DNA from: Achromobacter mucicolens
Lineage (GTDB): Bacteria; Pseudomonadota; Gammaproteobacteria; Burkholderiales; Burkholderiaceae_B
Assembly (NCBI RefSeq): GCF_902859725.1
Contig: NZ_CADIJP010000002.1
Coordinates: forward strand, 248,001 to 312,000
Length of the DNA stretch: 64,000 nt
Reading direction: 5' to 3'
Shown here: in pieces, positions 51,467 to 59,571 of the stretch
Layout: each line of letters starts with the position of its first letter
Numbering within the stretch: the stretch's first letter is position 1
Position numbers and translations under genes: made by a program
The notes under the pieces: generated by a model
Databases searched by the model: none
The model's input: only the letters and a program-made list of their open reading frames with translations
Told to the model about the DNA's origin: nothing

Positions 51467-54400
51467 ATGAAGTTCACCGATCTGTTTGTGCGCCGTCCCG
51501 TGCTGGCGCTGGTGGTCAGCACCCTCATCCTGCTGCTGGGCATCAAGGCCCTGAGCGGATTGCCCGTCAGGCAATATCCGCTGACCGAAAGCACCACCAT
51601 CACCATCACGACGCAGTATCCGGGCGCATCGCCCGATCTGATGCAGGGTTTCGTCACGCAGCCCATCGCGCAGTCCGTGGCCACCGTCGAGGGCATTGAC
51701 TACCTGTCGTCGTCGTCGACACAGGGCCGCAGCGTGATCACCGTGCGGATGAAGCTGAACGCCGATTCCAACAAGGCCATGACCGAGGTGATGGCCAAGG
51801 TCAACGAGGTCAAGTACCGCCTGCCGCAGGACGTCTACGACCCCGTTCTGGTCAAGTCCGCGGGCGAAGCGACGGCCGTCGCCTATGTGGGCTTTTCCAG
51901 CACGAACCTGTCGCTGGCCGCGCTGACCGACTACCTGTCGCGGGTGGTGCAGCCGCAGCTCTCGTCCATCGATGGCGTGGCAAGCGTCGAGCTGTACGGC
52001 GGGCAGAAGCTGGCAATGCGGGTATGGCTGGACCCGGACCGCATGGCGGCGCGCGGCATCTCCGCCGGCGAGCTGGCCGACGCGCTGCGCCAGAACAACG
52101 TGCAGGCCGCGCCCGGCCAGGCCAAGGGGCTGTACGTGGTGTCCAACATCCAGGTCAACACCGACCTCGTCAACGTGGCCGAATTCCGCGATCTGGTTAT
52201 CAAGCACGAGGGCGGCGCCGTCGTCCGGCTGGGCGACGTGGCGACCGTGGAACTGGGCGCGGCGTCCACCGATTCGAGCGGCCTGATGGACGGCGAGCCG
52301 GCCGTGTACTTCGGCCTGAACGCCACGCCGGTCGGCAATCCGCTGGTCATCGTCAAGCGCCTGAACGAGCTGCTGCCCAACATCAAGCAGAACCTGCCGC
52401 CGGGCACCAGCGTGCAGGTGCCGTTCGAACTGGCCCGCTTCATCAGCGCCTCGATCGACGGCGTGACGCAGACGCTGCTCGAAGCCATCGTCATCGTGGT
52501 GGCGGTGATCTTCCTGTGCCTGGGCTCGCTGCGGGCGGTGCTGATTCCGGTCGTCACCATTCCGCTGTCCATGCTGGGCGGCGCGGCCATCATGGCCCTC
52601 TTCGGCTTCAGCGTGAACCTGCTGACCTTGCTGGCGATGGTGCTGGCCATCGGCCTGGTGGTGGACGACGCCATCGTCGTGGTCGAGAACGTGCACCGCC
52701 ACATCGAGGAGGGCAAGTCGCCCGTGCGGGCGGCGCTGATCGGCGCGCGGGAGGTCGCCGGTCCGGTGATCGCCATGACCATCACGCTCGCGGCCGTCTA
52801 TGCGCCGATCGGGCTGATGGGCGGCCTGACCGGCTCGCTCTTCAAGGAATTCGCCTTCACGCTGGCCGGGGCGGTGGTGGTGTCCGGCGTGATCGCGCTG
52901 ACGCTGTCGCCGGTGATGAGTTCGTTTCTCTTGAATGGCCGGGTCGCCGACGGCTGGATGGCCCGCAAGGCCGAGCACTTCTTCGGCCGCCTGGGCGAGG
53001 CCTACGGCCGCGTGCTCGACGTGTCGCTGCATCACCGCTGGGTCACCGGCGTGCTGGCGGTGGCCGTGTTGGCCAGCCTGCCTTTCCTGTACAACGCCGC
53101 GCAGCAGGAGCTGGCCCCCGTCGAGGACCAGTCCACGGTGCTCACCGCCATCAAGTCGCCGCAGCAGGCCAACATCGACTACGTCGAAAAGTTCGGCAAG
53201 AAGTGGGACGACGTCATGAAGACGCTGCCCGAGCAGAAGGGGCGCTGGCTGATAAACGGGTCCGACGGCGTCTCCAACAGCATCGGGGGCGTGGACTTCG
53301 TGGACTGGCAGGACCGCACGCGCTCGGCCGACGAGATCCAGGCCGACATGCAGTCGATGGCGAACCAGGTCGAGGGCAGCAACATCTTCGCCTTCCAGCT
53401 GCCGTCGCTGCCCGGCTCCACGGGCGGGCTGCCGGTGCAGATGGTGCTGATGAGCGCGTCGGACTATGCCGTGGTCTTTGACGCCATGGAAAGCCTGAAG
53501 AAGGCGGCGCGGGAAAGCGGCCTGTTCATGGTGGTGGACAGCGACCTGGACTACAACAACCCCGTGGTGCAGCTGAAAGTGGATCGCAGCAAGGCCAACA
53601 GCCTGGGCGTCACCATGAAGGCCATCGGCGACACGCTGGCGGTGCTGGTGGGCGAGAACTACGTGAATCGCTTCGGCATGGACGGGCGTTCCTATGACGT
53701 CATTCCGCAAAGCCTGCGCGAGCAGCGCATCTCGCCGCAGGCGCTGGCGCAATACCACGTCAAGAGCGCCTCGGGGGCGCAGGTGCCGCTGTCCAACCTG
53801 GTGTCGGTGTCGATGGGCGTGGAGCCCAACAAGCTCACCCAGTTCAACCAGCTGAACGCCGCCACGTTCCAGGCGATTCCCATGCCGGGCGTCACGATGG
53901 GCGATGCGGTGCAGTTCCTCACGCGCGAGGCGCAGTCGCTGCCGGCGGGCTTCAGCTACGACTGGCAGTCCGATGCGCGGCAGTTCACGCAGGAAGGCTC
54001 GGCGCTGATGATCACCTTCATCTTCGCCATCATCGTCATCTACCTGGTGCTGGCCGCCCAGTACGAAAGCCTGCGTGATCCCTTCATCATCCTGGTGAGC
54101 GTGCCCATGTCTATCTGCGGCGCCCTGATTCCGCTGGCGCTGGGCATGGCCACGGTCAACATCTATACGCAGATCGGCCTGGTGACGCTGATCGGGCTCA
54201 TCAGCAAGCACGGGATCCTCATGGTGGAGTTCGCCAACGAGATGCAGGTCAGCCACGGGCTGGACCGGCGCGCGGCGATGGAAGCGGCCGCACGCATCCG
54301 CCTGCGTCCCATCCTGATGACCACGGCGGCGATGGTCATGGGGCTGATTCCGCTGCTGTTCGCCACCGGCGCCGGCGCGCACAGCCGCTACAGCCTGGGA

Positions 54401-54568
54401 CTGGTCATCGTGGTCGGGCTGCTGGTCGGCACGCTCTTCACGCTGTTCGTGCTGCCCACCGTCTACACCGTGTTTGCCCGGGACCACCGCGCCGCCCACG
54501 ATACGCCGCGCGCCCGGGAACTGGCGCAGGCCGACGCCGAGGACGCGCGCACCGCCGTCCAGCACTAA
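51467..54568 (+). CDS. RND efflux pump, MexI/MdtB-like
   Basis: Inner-membrane proton antiporter of 1,033 residues, usual HAE1 length, starting 16 bases after the adaptor. The N-terminus MKFTDLFVRRPVLALVVSTLILLLGIKAL and IDYLSSSSTQGRSVITVRMKL closely resemble MexI. LVVDDAIVVVENVHRHIEEGKSP carries the paired Asp of the proton relay, and a C-terminal LRPILMTTAAMVMGLIPL matches RND helix 11. Twelve helices and two periplasmic porter loops are evident. In Pseudomonas, MexHI-OpmD moves phenazine and quinolone precursors; the substrate here is not known. Confidence 0.93.
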   Translation: MKFTDLFVRRPVLALVVSTLILLLGIKALSGLPVRQYPLTESTTITITTQYPGASPDLMQGFVTQPIAQSVATVEGIDYLSSSSTQGRSVITVRMKLNADSNKAMTEVMAKVNEVKYRLPQDVYDPVLVKSAGEATAVAYVGFSSTNLSLAALTDYLSRVVQPQLSSIDGVASVELYGGQKLAMRVWLDPDRMAARGISAGELADALRQNNVQAAPGQAKGLYVVSNIQVNTDLVNVAEFRDLVIKHEGGAVVRLGDVATVELGAASTDSSGLMDGEPAVYFGLNATPVGNPLVIVKRLNELLPNIKQNLPPGTSVQVPFELARFISASIDGVTQTLLEAIVIVVAVIFLCLGSLRAVLIPVVTIPLSMLGGAAIMALFGFSVNLLTLLAMVLAIGLVVDDAIVVVENVHRHIEEGKSPVRAALIGAREVAGPVIAMTITLAAVYAPIGLMGGLTGSLFKEFAFTLAGAVVVSGVIALTLSPVMSSFLLNGRVADGWMARKAEHFFGRLGEAYGRVLDVSLHHRWVTGVLAVAVLASLPFLYNAAQQELAPVEDQSTVLTAIKSPQQANIDYVEKFGKKWDDVMKTLPEQKGRWLINGSDGVSNSIGGVDFVDWQDRTRSADEIQADMQSMANQVEGSNIFAFQLPSLPGSTGGLPVQMVLMSASDYAVVFDAMESLKKAARESGLFMVVDSDLDYNNPVVQLKVDRSKANSLGVTMKAIGDTLAVLVGENYVNRFGMDGRSYDVIPQSLREQRISPQALAQYHVKSASGAQVPLSNLVSVSMGVEPNKLTQFNQLNAATFQAIPMPGVTMGDAVQFLTREAQSLPAGFSYDWQSDARQFTQEGSALMITFIFAIIVIYLVLAAQYESLRDPFIILVSVPMSICGALIPLALGMATVNIYTQIGLVTLIGLISKHGILMVEFANEMQVSHGLDRRAAMEAAARIRLRPILMTTAAMVMGLIPLLFATGAGAHSRYSLGLVIVVGLLVGTLFTLFVLPTVYTVFARDHRAAHDTPRARELAQADAEDARTAVQH

Positions 54569-54578
54569 GGAATCGATC

Positions 54579-56030
54579 ATGGATAAACCGCATTTCTTTC
54601 CCCGCCTTTTTCGCGGCGCCGCCGTGCTGCTGGCCGCTTTGGCCGCGGCGGGCTGCGCCGTCGGACCCGACTACCGCCGGCCCAGCCCGGCGCCCGTGGT
54701 GCTGACCAGCCCCGAGCAGGCGTTGTTTTCCACTGATCAGGTCCAGCGCGACTGGTGGAAGCAACTGCAGGACCCGCAACTGGACCGACTGATCGACATG
54801 GCGCTCGCCCGCAACCTGGACATCCGCATCGCCCAGGCCCGCCTTGCCGAATCGCGCGCGGTGCTTGACGAAAAGGAACTGGACAAACTGCCGGCCATAA
54901 CGCTGGGCGGCGGCTACGAGCGCAGCCTGTCGCAGGCCAATCCCGGCGTCGCAGGCCAGCGCAATCTGGCCGAAAGCTACCGGGCGGGCTTTGACGCGGC
55001 CTGGGAATTGGATCTTTTTGGCAGGCTGCGCCGCGCGGCCGAGGGCGCCGCGGCCCGTAGCGAGGCACAGGCTGCCGATCTGGCCCAGGCGCGCATCGTG
55101 GTCGCTGCCGAAGTGGCGCGCAATTATTTCGAACTGCGCGGCGCGGAGCAGCGGCTGGCCGTGGCGCGGGCCAACCTGGCCAGCCAGGAGGACAGCCTGC
55201 GCGTGACCCAGGCGTTGGTCTCGGCCGGTCGTGGCGACGAAGGCGATCTCGCCAGCGCGCGGGCCGAACTCGACACCGTACGGGCCAGCGTTCCGGTCCA
55301 GGAGACCGCGCGCCGGCTGGCGCGCTACCGGATCGCGGTGCTGGCGGCACTGCGTCCGGCGGAGCTGGGTGCGCTGGACGCTGCCCAGCCGCTTGCGCCG
55401 CTGACGGCGCGCCTGCCCATCGGCGACGTGGGCGCGTTGCTGTCGCGGCGCCCGGACGTGCTGGCTGCCGAGCGCAACCTGGCTGCCGCCAACGCAGACG
55501 TAGGCGTGGCCACGGCCGAGCTGTACCCGCGCATCGATCTGGGCGGCTTCCTGGGATTCGTCGCGCTGCGCGGCGCGGATTTCGGCTCGGCCGCCAGCCG
55601 CGGGTTCGGCGTCGCGGCGAGCGCCAATTGGCCCGCGTTTCATCTGCCGTCGGCCCTCGCCCGCAAGCGCGGGGCCGAGGCGCGCCTGGATGGCGAAGCG
55701 GCGCGCTACGAGCAGGCGGTCCTGCGCGCGGTCGAGGAACTGGAGTCGGCGCTGGCCGAATACGGGCAGACGCAGCAGCGCCTGGGCAGCCTGGCGCAGG
55801 CAGCGGCCCACAGCGGGCGGGCCGCCGAACTGGCCCGGCTGCGCTACCGCGAGGGCAGCACGCCTTATTTGACCGTGCTGGATGCGCAGCGTACGCTTTT
55901 GCGCGCCCAGGACGCCGTGGCCGTGGCGGAAGCCGAGTCCTATACGCGCCTCGTGGCGCTCTATAAGGCGCTGGGCGGCGGCTGGCAGGCTGACGAGGCC
56001 GGCCAGACGCGGCTGGCCGTGGCACCATAG
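54579..56030 (+). CDS. RND outer-membrane lipoprotein (OpmD/NodT family)
   Basis: Outer-membrane channel of 483 residues. The ATG at 54579 starts a lipoprotein signal, lipobox AAAGC (Cys25), then VGPDYRRPSPAPV, the usual N-terminus. OEP repeats show FDAAWELDLFGRLRRAAEGAAARSEAQ, LLSRRPDVLAAERNLAAANADVGVATAELYPRIDL and AVLRAVEELESALAEYGQTQQRL. It lies 10 bases after the pump gene. A second complete tripartite pump with the two genes upstream. Confidence 0.93.
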   Translation: MDKPHFFPRLFRGAAVLLAALAAAGCAVGPDYRRPSPAPVVLTSPEQALFSTDQVQRDWWKQLQDPQLDRLIDMALARNLDIRIAQARLAESRAVLDEKELDKLPAITLGGGYERSLSQANPGVAGQRNLAESYRAGFDAAWELDLFGRLRRAAEGAAARSEAQAADLAQARIVVAAEVARNYFELRGAEQRLAVARANLASQEDSLRVTQALVSAGRGDEGDLASARAELDTVRASVPVQETARRLARYRIAVLAALRPAELGALDAAQPLAPLTARLPIGDVGALLSRRPDVLAAERNLAAANADVGVATAELYPRIDLGGFLGFVALRGADFGSAASRGFGVAASANWPAFHLPSALARKRGAEARLDGEAARYEQAVLRAVEELESALAEYGQTQQRLGSLAQAAAHSGRAAELARLRYREGSTPYLTVLDAQRTLLRAQDAVAVAEAESYTRLVALYKALGGGWQADEAGQTRLAVAP

Positions 56031-56060
56031 GAACCTTCATCCGGAGAATCGGTACCCCTC

Positions 56061-56720
56061 ATGTCTGACAGCCTGTCCCAACCGGCCGCCGCACTTCCGC
56101 ACCAGCCTGCGGACCGCGTCCTCATGACCCTGAAGACCCGCGGGCCGCAATCCATCGCGGTCATCGCGCGGGCCATGGACGTGACGGCCGAGGCGGTGCG
56201 CCAGCAGATGACGCGGCTGCACGCCGACGGTCTGGTCGACGCCGAGAGCCGCAGCGCGGGCCGCGGCCGGCCCACCCAGATCTGGTTCCTGACCGCCGCG
56301 GGCCACGGGCGTTTTCCGGACACGCACGCCGAGATGACGGTGCAGATGATCGCGGCGGTGCGCCAGGTGTTTGGCGACGAGGGCATCGACAAGCTGGTGC
56401 AGGTGCGCGAGAACGCCATGCTCAACGTCTACCAGCAGGCCATGCAGGACGCGCCGGACCTGAAGGCGCGGCTCGAACGGCTGGTCGACGTGCGCAGCGC
56501 AGAGGGCTACATGGCGGAACTGCGCGAGGACGAAGCCGGATTCGTCTTCATTGAGAACCATTGCCCCATCTGTTCGGCCGCCAAGGCCTGTATGGGCTTT
56601 TGCCGAAGCGAGCTGGAACTGTTCCGCAAGGTGCTGGGCCAGGGGGTGCAGGTCGACCGCGAAGAACATATCCTGGCCGGCGCGCGGCGCTGCGCCTACC
56701 GCGTCAGCGAGCGGCCATGA
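56061..56720 (+). CDS. SufR-like winged-helix regulator with a cysteine cluster
   Basis: Regulator of 219 residues. The N-terminal winged helix is VLMTLKTRGPQSIAVIARAMDVTAEAVRQQMTRLHADGLVDAESR (20-64) with wing RGRPTQIWFLT. The C-terminal half has the SufR-type cluster NHCPICSAAKACMGFC (Cys168, 171, 177, 181) and GARRCAYRV (Cys211), likely ligands for an iron-sulfur cluster. Five cysteines in a region with few elsewhere support metal binding. Its stop overlaps the start of a LysR gene (ATGA). Its target may be itself or iron-sulfur genes elsewhere; none are in this window. Confidence 0.78.
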   Translation: MSDSLSQPAAALPHQPADRVLMTLKTRGPQSIAVIARAMDVTAEAVRQQMTRLHADGLVDAESRSAGRGRPTQIWFLTAAGHGRFPDTHAEMTVQMIAAVRQVFGDEGIDKLVQVRENAMLNVYQQAMQDAPDLKARLERLVDVRSAEGYMAELREDEAGFVFIENHCPICSAAKACMGFCRSELELFRKVLGQGVQVDREEHILAGARRCAYRVSERP

Positions 56721-57616
56721 CGCTCAAGCAGCTCGAAGCCTTTTATTGGGCCGCCACCTGCGCCAGTTTCGCCGTGGCGGCCGAGCGGCTTCACCTGTCG
56801 GTGTCCTCGCTTTCCAAGCGCATCACGGAACTGGAAGAAGCGCTGGGCCAGCCGCTCTTTGACCGTAGCGGCCACAAGGCCGTGCTGACCGACGCGGGCC
56901 AGCGCCTGGTGCCCCAGGCGCGCGGCTTGCTCGCCGCCGCGGACCAGATCCGCGCTTGCATGACCGAGACGCCGGGCCTGCGCGGCCGGTGCCGTTTCGG
57001 GGTGGGCGAACTCACCGCGCTGACCTGGCTGCCGCAGCTGATACGCGCCGTGCGCGCGGCCTATCCCGAACTGGTGCTGGAGCCCTACGTCGACATCGGC
57101 CAGGTGCTGGAGCAACGCGTCGCGGACGGGGAACTGGATTTTGCCGTGATCGCCGGCCGGTCTTCCCGCGCCGGCATTGCGTCCGTTCCCATCGGCGAGG
57201 CGCGCTTTTCCTGGGTCGCCGCGCCCGCGGTGCTGCAGCCCGGCGAAACCGGCATGACCATGGCCCTCTTGGCCCGGCTGCCGCTCGTGACCTTGCCCGA
57301 GGGCGCGGGCACCACGCGCATCATCGACGACTGGCTGGGCGGGCGCCAGGCAGCGGGCGAGCGCCTGTGCTGCAACAACTGGGGCGCCATCGTGGGGTTG
57401 CTGATCGAAGGCACCGGGGTGGGGCTGCTGCCCAGGCATTGGGCCGAAAAGCTCCAGGCCGAAGGCAGCCTGCGTGTCCTGCACGGCGATCCCGAACTGG
57501 CCGCGTTGCCTTACGCGTTCCAATACCGGCGCGACGACGCCCGGCCGCTGGTCGCGCTGCTGCGCGACACGGTCGCCGCCTCGGCCGATTTCTCGGCGCC
57601 GTGCCGTCTGCCCTGA
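56717..57616 (+). CDS. LysR family transcriptional regulator
   Basis: Regulator of 299 residues: HTH MTLKQLEAFYWAATCASFAVAAERLHLSVSSLSKRITELEEALGQPLFDRSG-type, then a substrate domain from about 90 (GRCRFGVGELTALTWLPQLIRAVRAAYPELVLEPYVD). The ATG overlaps the stop of the SufR-like gene by four bases, so translation of the two is coupled. Two regulators coupled this way are unusual. It may also act on the binding-protein gene 220 bases downstream. Confidence 0.9.
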   Translation: MTLKQLEAFYWAATCASFAVAAERLHLSVSSLSKRITELEEALGQPLFDRSGHKAVLTDAGQRLVPQARGLLAAADQIRACMTETPGLRGRCRFGVGELTALTWLPQLIRAVRAAYPELVLEPYVDIGQVLEQRVADGELDFAVIAGRSSRAGIASVPIGEARFSWVAAPAVLQPGETGMTMALLARLPLVTLPEGAGTTRIIDDWLGGRQAAGERLCCNNWGAIVGLLIEGTGVGLLPRHWAEKLQAEGSLRVLHGDPELAALPYAFQYRRDDARPLVALLRDTVAASADFSAPCRLP

Positions 57617-57647
57617 GGCATTCGTCCGCAAGGCGGCCGCCACGGGC

Positions 57648-57682
57648 GTATAGTGGGCGGCGCGCCCCGCGCCGGTCTATAC
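57648..57682. promoter_or_regulatory. Inverted repeat before the peptide-binding protein
   Basis: GTATAG (57648-57653) and CTATAC (57677-57682) are complementary arms 23 bases apart with a very GC-rich centre, about 155 bases before the binding-protein ATG. TATACAAT at 57678 could be a -10 element. Function uncertain. Confidence 0.3.
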
Positions 57683-57836
57683 AATCGCCGCGCGCCTGGC
57701 GCAGAATCCAGCAACAACGTGCGCACGAGGGGGATGGGCCCGGCGATGCGGCACGACTCGGGGGTCTGTTCCTCCCTGCCAGGCGGTGCGCCCACGCACG
57801 AGGCACGGTCCCTCTCGGAATCGACGGAGATCTTTC

Positions 57837-59333
57837 ATGCGTAAACTTTGCCTCGCCATGGCCATGGCGGGAATGCTGGCCACCGGATTGGCGCAAGCCC
57901 AGTCCACCTTGCGTATCGGGCTGCAGGACGACCCTGATGTGCTGGATCCGGCACGCGCCCGCACCTTTGTCGGCCGCATCGTGTTCGCCTCGTTGTGCGA
58001 CCGGCTGGTCGACATCACGCCCGACCTGAAGTTCGTGCCCCAGCTTGCGCAATCGTGGTCCGTCGGCCCCGACAACAAGACGCTGACCTTCAAGCTGCGC
58101 ACGGATGCCGTCTTCCATGACGGCACCCCCATCAATGCCGCCGCGGTCAAGGCCAACCTCGACCGCGCCCGCACGCTGCCCGACAGCAACCGCAAGAGTG
58201 AACTGGCCACGGTGGCCAGCGTGGATGCCCCGGACGACCAGACCGTGGTGCTGAACCTGTCGGAACCGGACGCCTCGCTGCTGTCGCAGCTGTCCGACCG
58301 CGCCGGCATGATGATTTCGCCCGCCAGTTTCGACAAGGATCCCGGCGGCAAGCCCGTGTGCTCGGGCCCCTACCAGTTCAAGGAGCGCGTGCAGAACGAC
58401 CGCATCGTGCTCGAGAAATTCCCCAAGTACTGGGACGCGGCCAACTACCATTTCGACCGCCTCGTCTTCACGCCGATTCCGGACAACACCGTGCGCCTGA
58501 ACAACCTGCGCGCCGGCGACCTGGACATCATCGAGCGTGTGGCGCCCAGCGACGCCAAGGCCGTCAAGGACGACCCCAGCCTGCGTCTGGCCCCGGTGAC
58601 CGGCCTGGGCTTCCAGTCGATCTCCGTGAACCTCGCCAACGGCGCGCGCGCCGATCATCCGCTCGCCAAGGACAAGCGCGTGCGCCAGGCGCTGGATCTG
58701 GCCATCGACCGCGACGTGCTGAACCAGGTGATCGGCGAAGGCATGTTCCAGCCTGCCCACCAGCCGTTCCCGCCCGCCAGCTTTGCCTACAACAAGTCCT
58801 TCGACCGCCCGGGCCGCGATCCCAAGAAGGCGCAGGCCTTGCTTAAGGAAGCCGGCTATGACCGCGTGAAGGTCGAGATCACCTTCGGCAACAACACCAC
58901 GATGCAGCAGGTCTTCGAACTGGTGCAGGCCATGGGCGCCGAAGCGGGTTTTGACATCACCCTGCGCCCGGTCGAATTCGCCTCGCTGCAATCCTCGCTG
59001 GCGCGCGGCGACTTCCAGGTGGGCCAGAGCGGCTGGTCTGGCCGGGTCGATCCCAGCGGCAACATCCACCAGTACCTGAGCTGCAAGGGCAACCTGAACG
59101 ACGGCAAGTTCTGCGACGCCGCCGTCGACAAACTGCTCAACGACGCCCGCGCCGAGGCCGACACCGCCAAGCGCCGCGCCCTGTACGACCAGGTGCTGGC
59201 CGCGATGCAGGACCAGCGTCCCATCGTCTACCTGTTCTACCTGCCGTGGACGTTCGGCGTGCAGGCCAAGGTGCAAGGCTTCGTTCCCTATCCGGACGGC
59301 TTGATCCGCCTGAAGGGTGTGGAGAAAAAGTAG
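57837..59333 (+). CDS. ABC transporter substrate-binding protein, SBP_bac_5 family (orphan)
   Basis: Periplasmic receptor of 498 residues. The ATG at 57837 starts a Sec signal (LCLAMAMAGMLATGLAQAQ). Family 5 blocks are LRIGLQDDPDVLDPARARTFVGRIVFASLCD, LTFKLRTDAVFHDGTPINAAAVKANLDR and QVGQSGWSGRVDPSGNIHQYLSCKG. No permease or ATPase follows; the next gene is a gamma-glutamyltransferase, so it might bind glutathione or another gamma-glutamyl peptide (as GsiB does), sharing a transporter elsewhere. This is inference from context. Confidence 0.88.
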   Translation: MRKLCLAMAMAGMLATGLAQAQSTLRIGLQDDPDVLDPARARTFVGRIVFASLCDRLVDITPDLKFVPQLAQSWSVGPDNKTLTFKLRTDAVFHDGTPINAAAVKANLDRARTLPDSNRKSELATVASVDAPDDQTVVLNLSEPDASLLSQLSDRAGMMISPASFDKDPGGKPVCSGPYQFKERVQNDRIVLEKFPKYWDAANYHFDRLVFTPIPDNTVRLNNLRAGDLDIIERVAPSDAKAVKDDPSLRLAPVTGLGFQSISVNLANGARADHPLAKDKRVRQALDLAIDRDVLNQVIGEGMFQPAHQPFPPASFAYNKSFDRPGRDPKKAQALLKEAGYDRVKVEITFGNNTTMQQVFELVQAMGAEAGFDITLRPVEFASLQSSLARGDFQVGQSGWSGRVDPSGNIHQYLSCKGNLNDGKFCDAAVDKLLNDARAEADTAKRRALYDQVLAAMQDQRPIVYLFYLPWTFGVQAKVQGFVPYPDGLIRLKGVEKK

Positions 59334-59351
59334 GCGCACCTCCTAGGGGTA

Positions 59352-59476
59352 GGCCCACCCCCTACCCGCTGACGCGGGCCCCCTCAAGGGGGCGACACCA
59401 GCGGACCGGAAGGTAAGGCCCACCCCCAGCCCGCTGACGCGGGCCCCCCCTCAAGGGGGCGACACCAGCGGACCGG
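59352..59476. repeat. Two copies of a GC-rich intergenic repeat
   Basis: A unit of about 58-60 bases is present at 59352-59409 and again at 59417-59476, nearly identical, differing by a few bases near the start and an extra pair of C. Each copy contains two small dyads, CCCGC-TGAC-GCGGG and CCCCC-TCAA-GGGGG, and ends GACACCAGCGGACCGG. The pair sits between the binding protein and the gamma-glutamyltransferase gene and may act as terminator-like hairpins. Confidence 0.7.
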
Positions 59477-59571
59477 CGGAGCCGGATCCGCGGTGTCCCG
59501 GATGGCGTCAGTTGCTGGCGGCGGGTTTCCCCTCTCAGACGTCAGACACCCCTCCCACACCAGGACCCACC

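Noticed and set aside
50177-54580. A minus-strand open frame of 1,467 codons opposite the second RND operon
   Set aside because: Low-complexity His/Gln/Arg/Gly composition, no recognisable domain, and it crosses two well-supported genes on the other strand.
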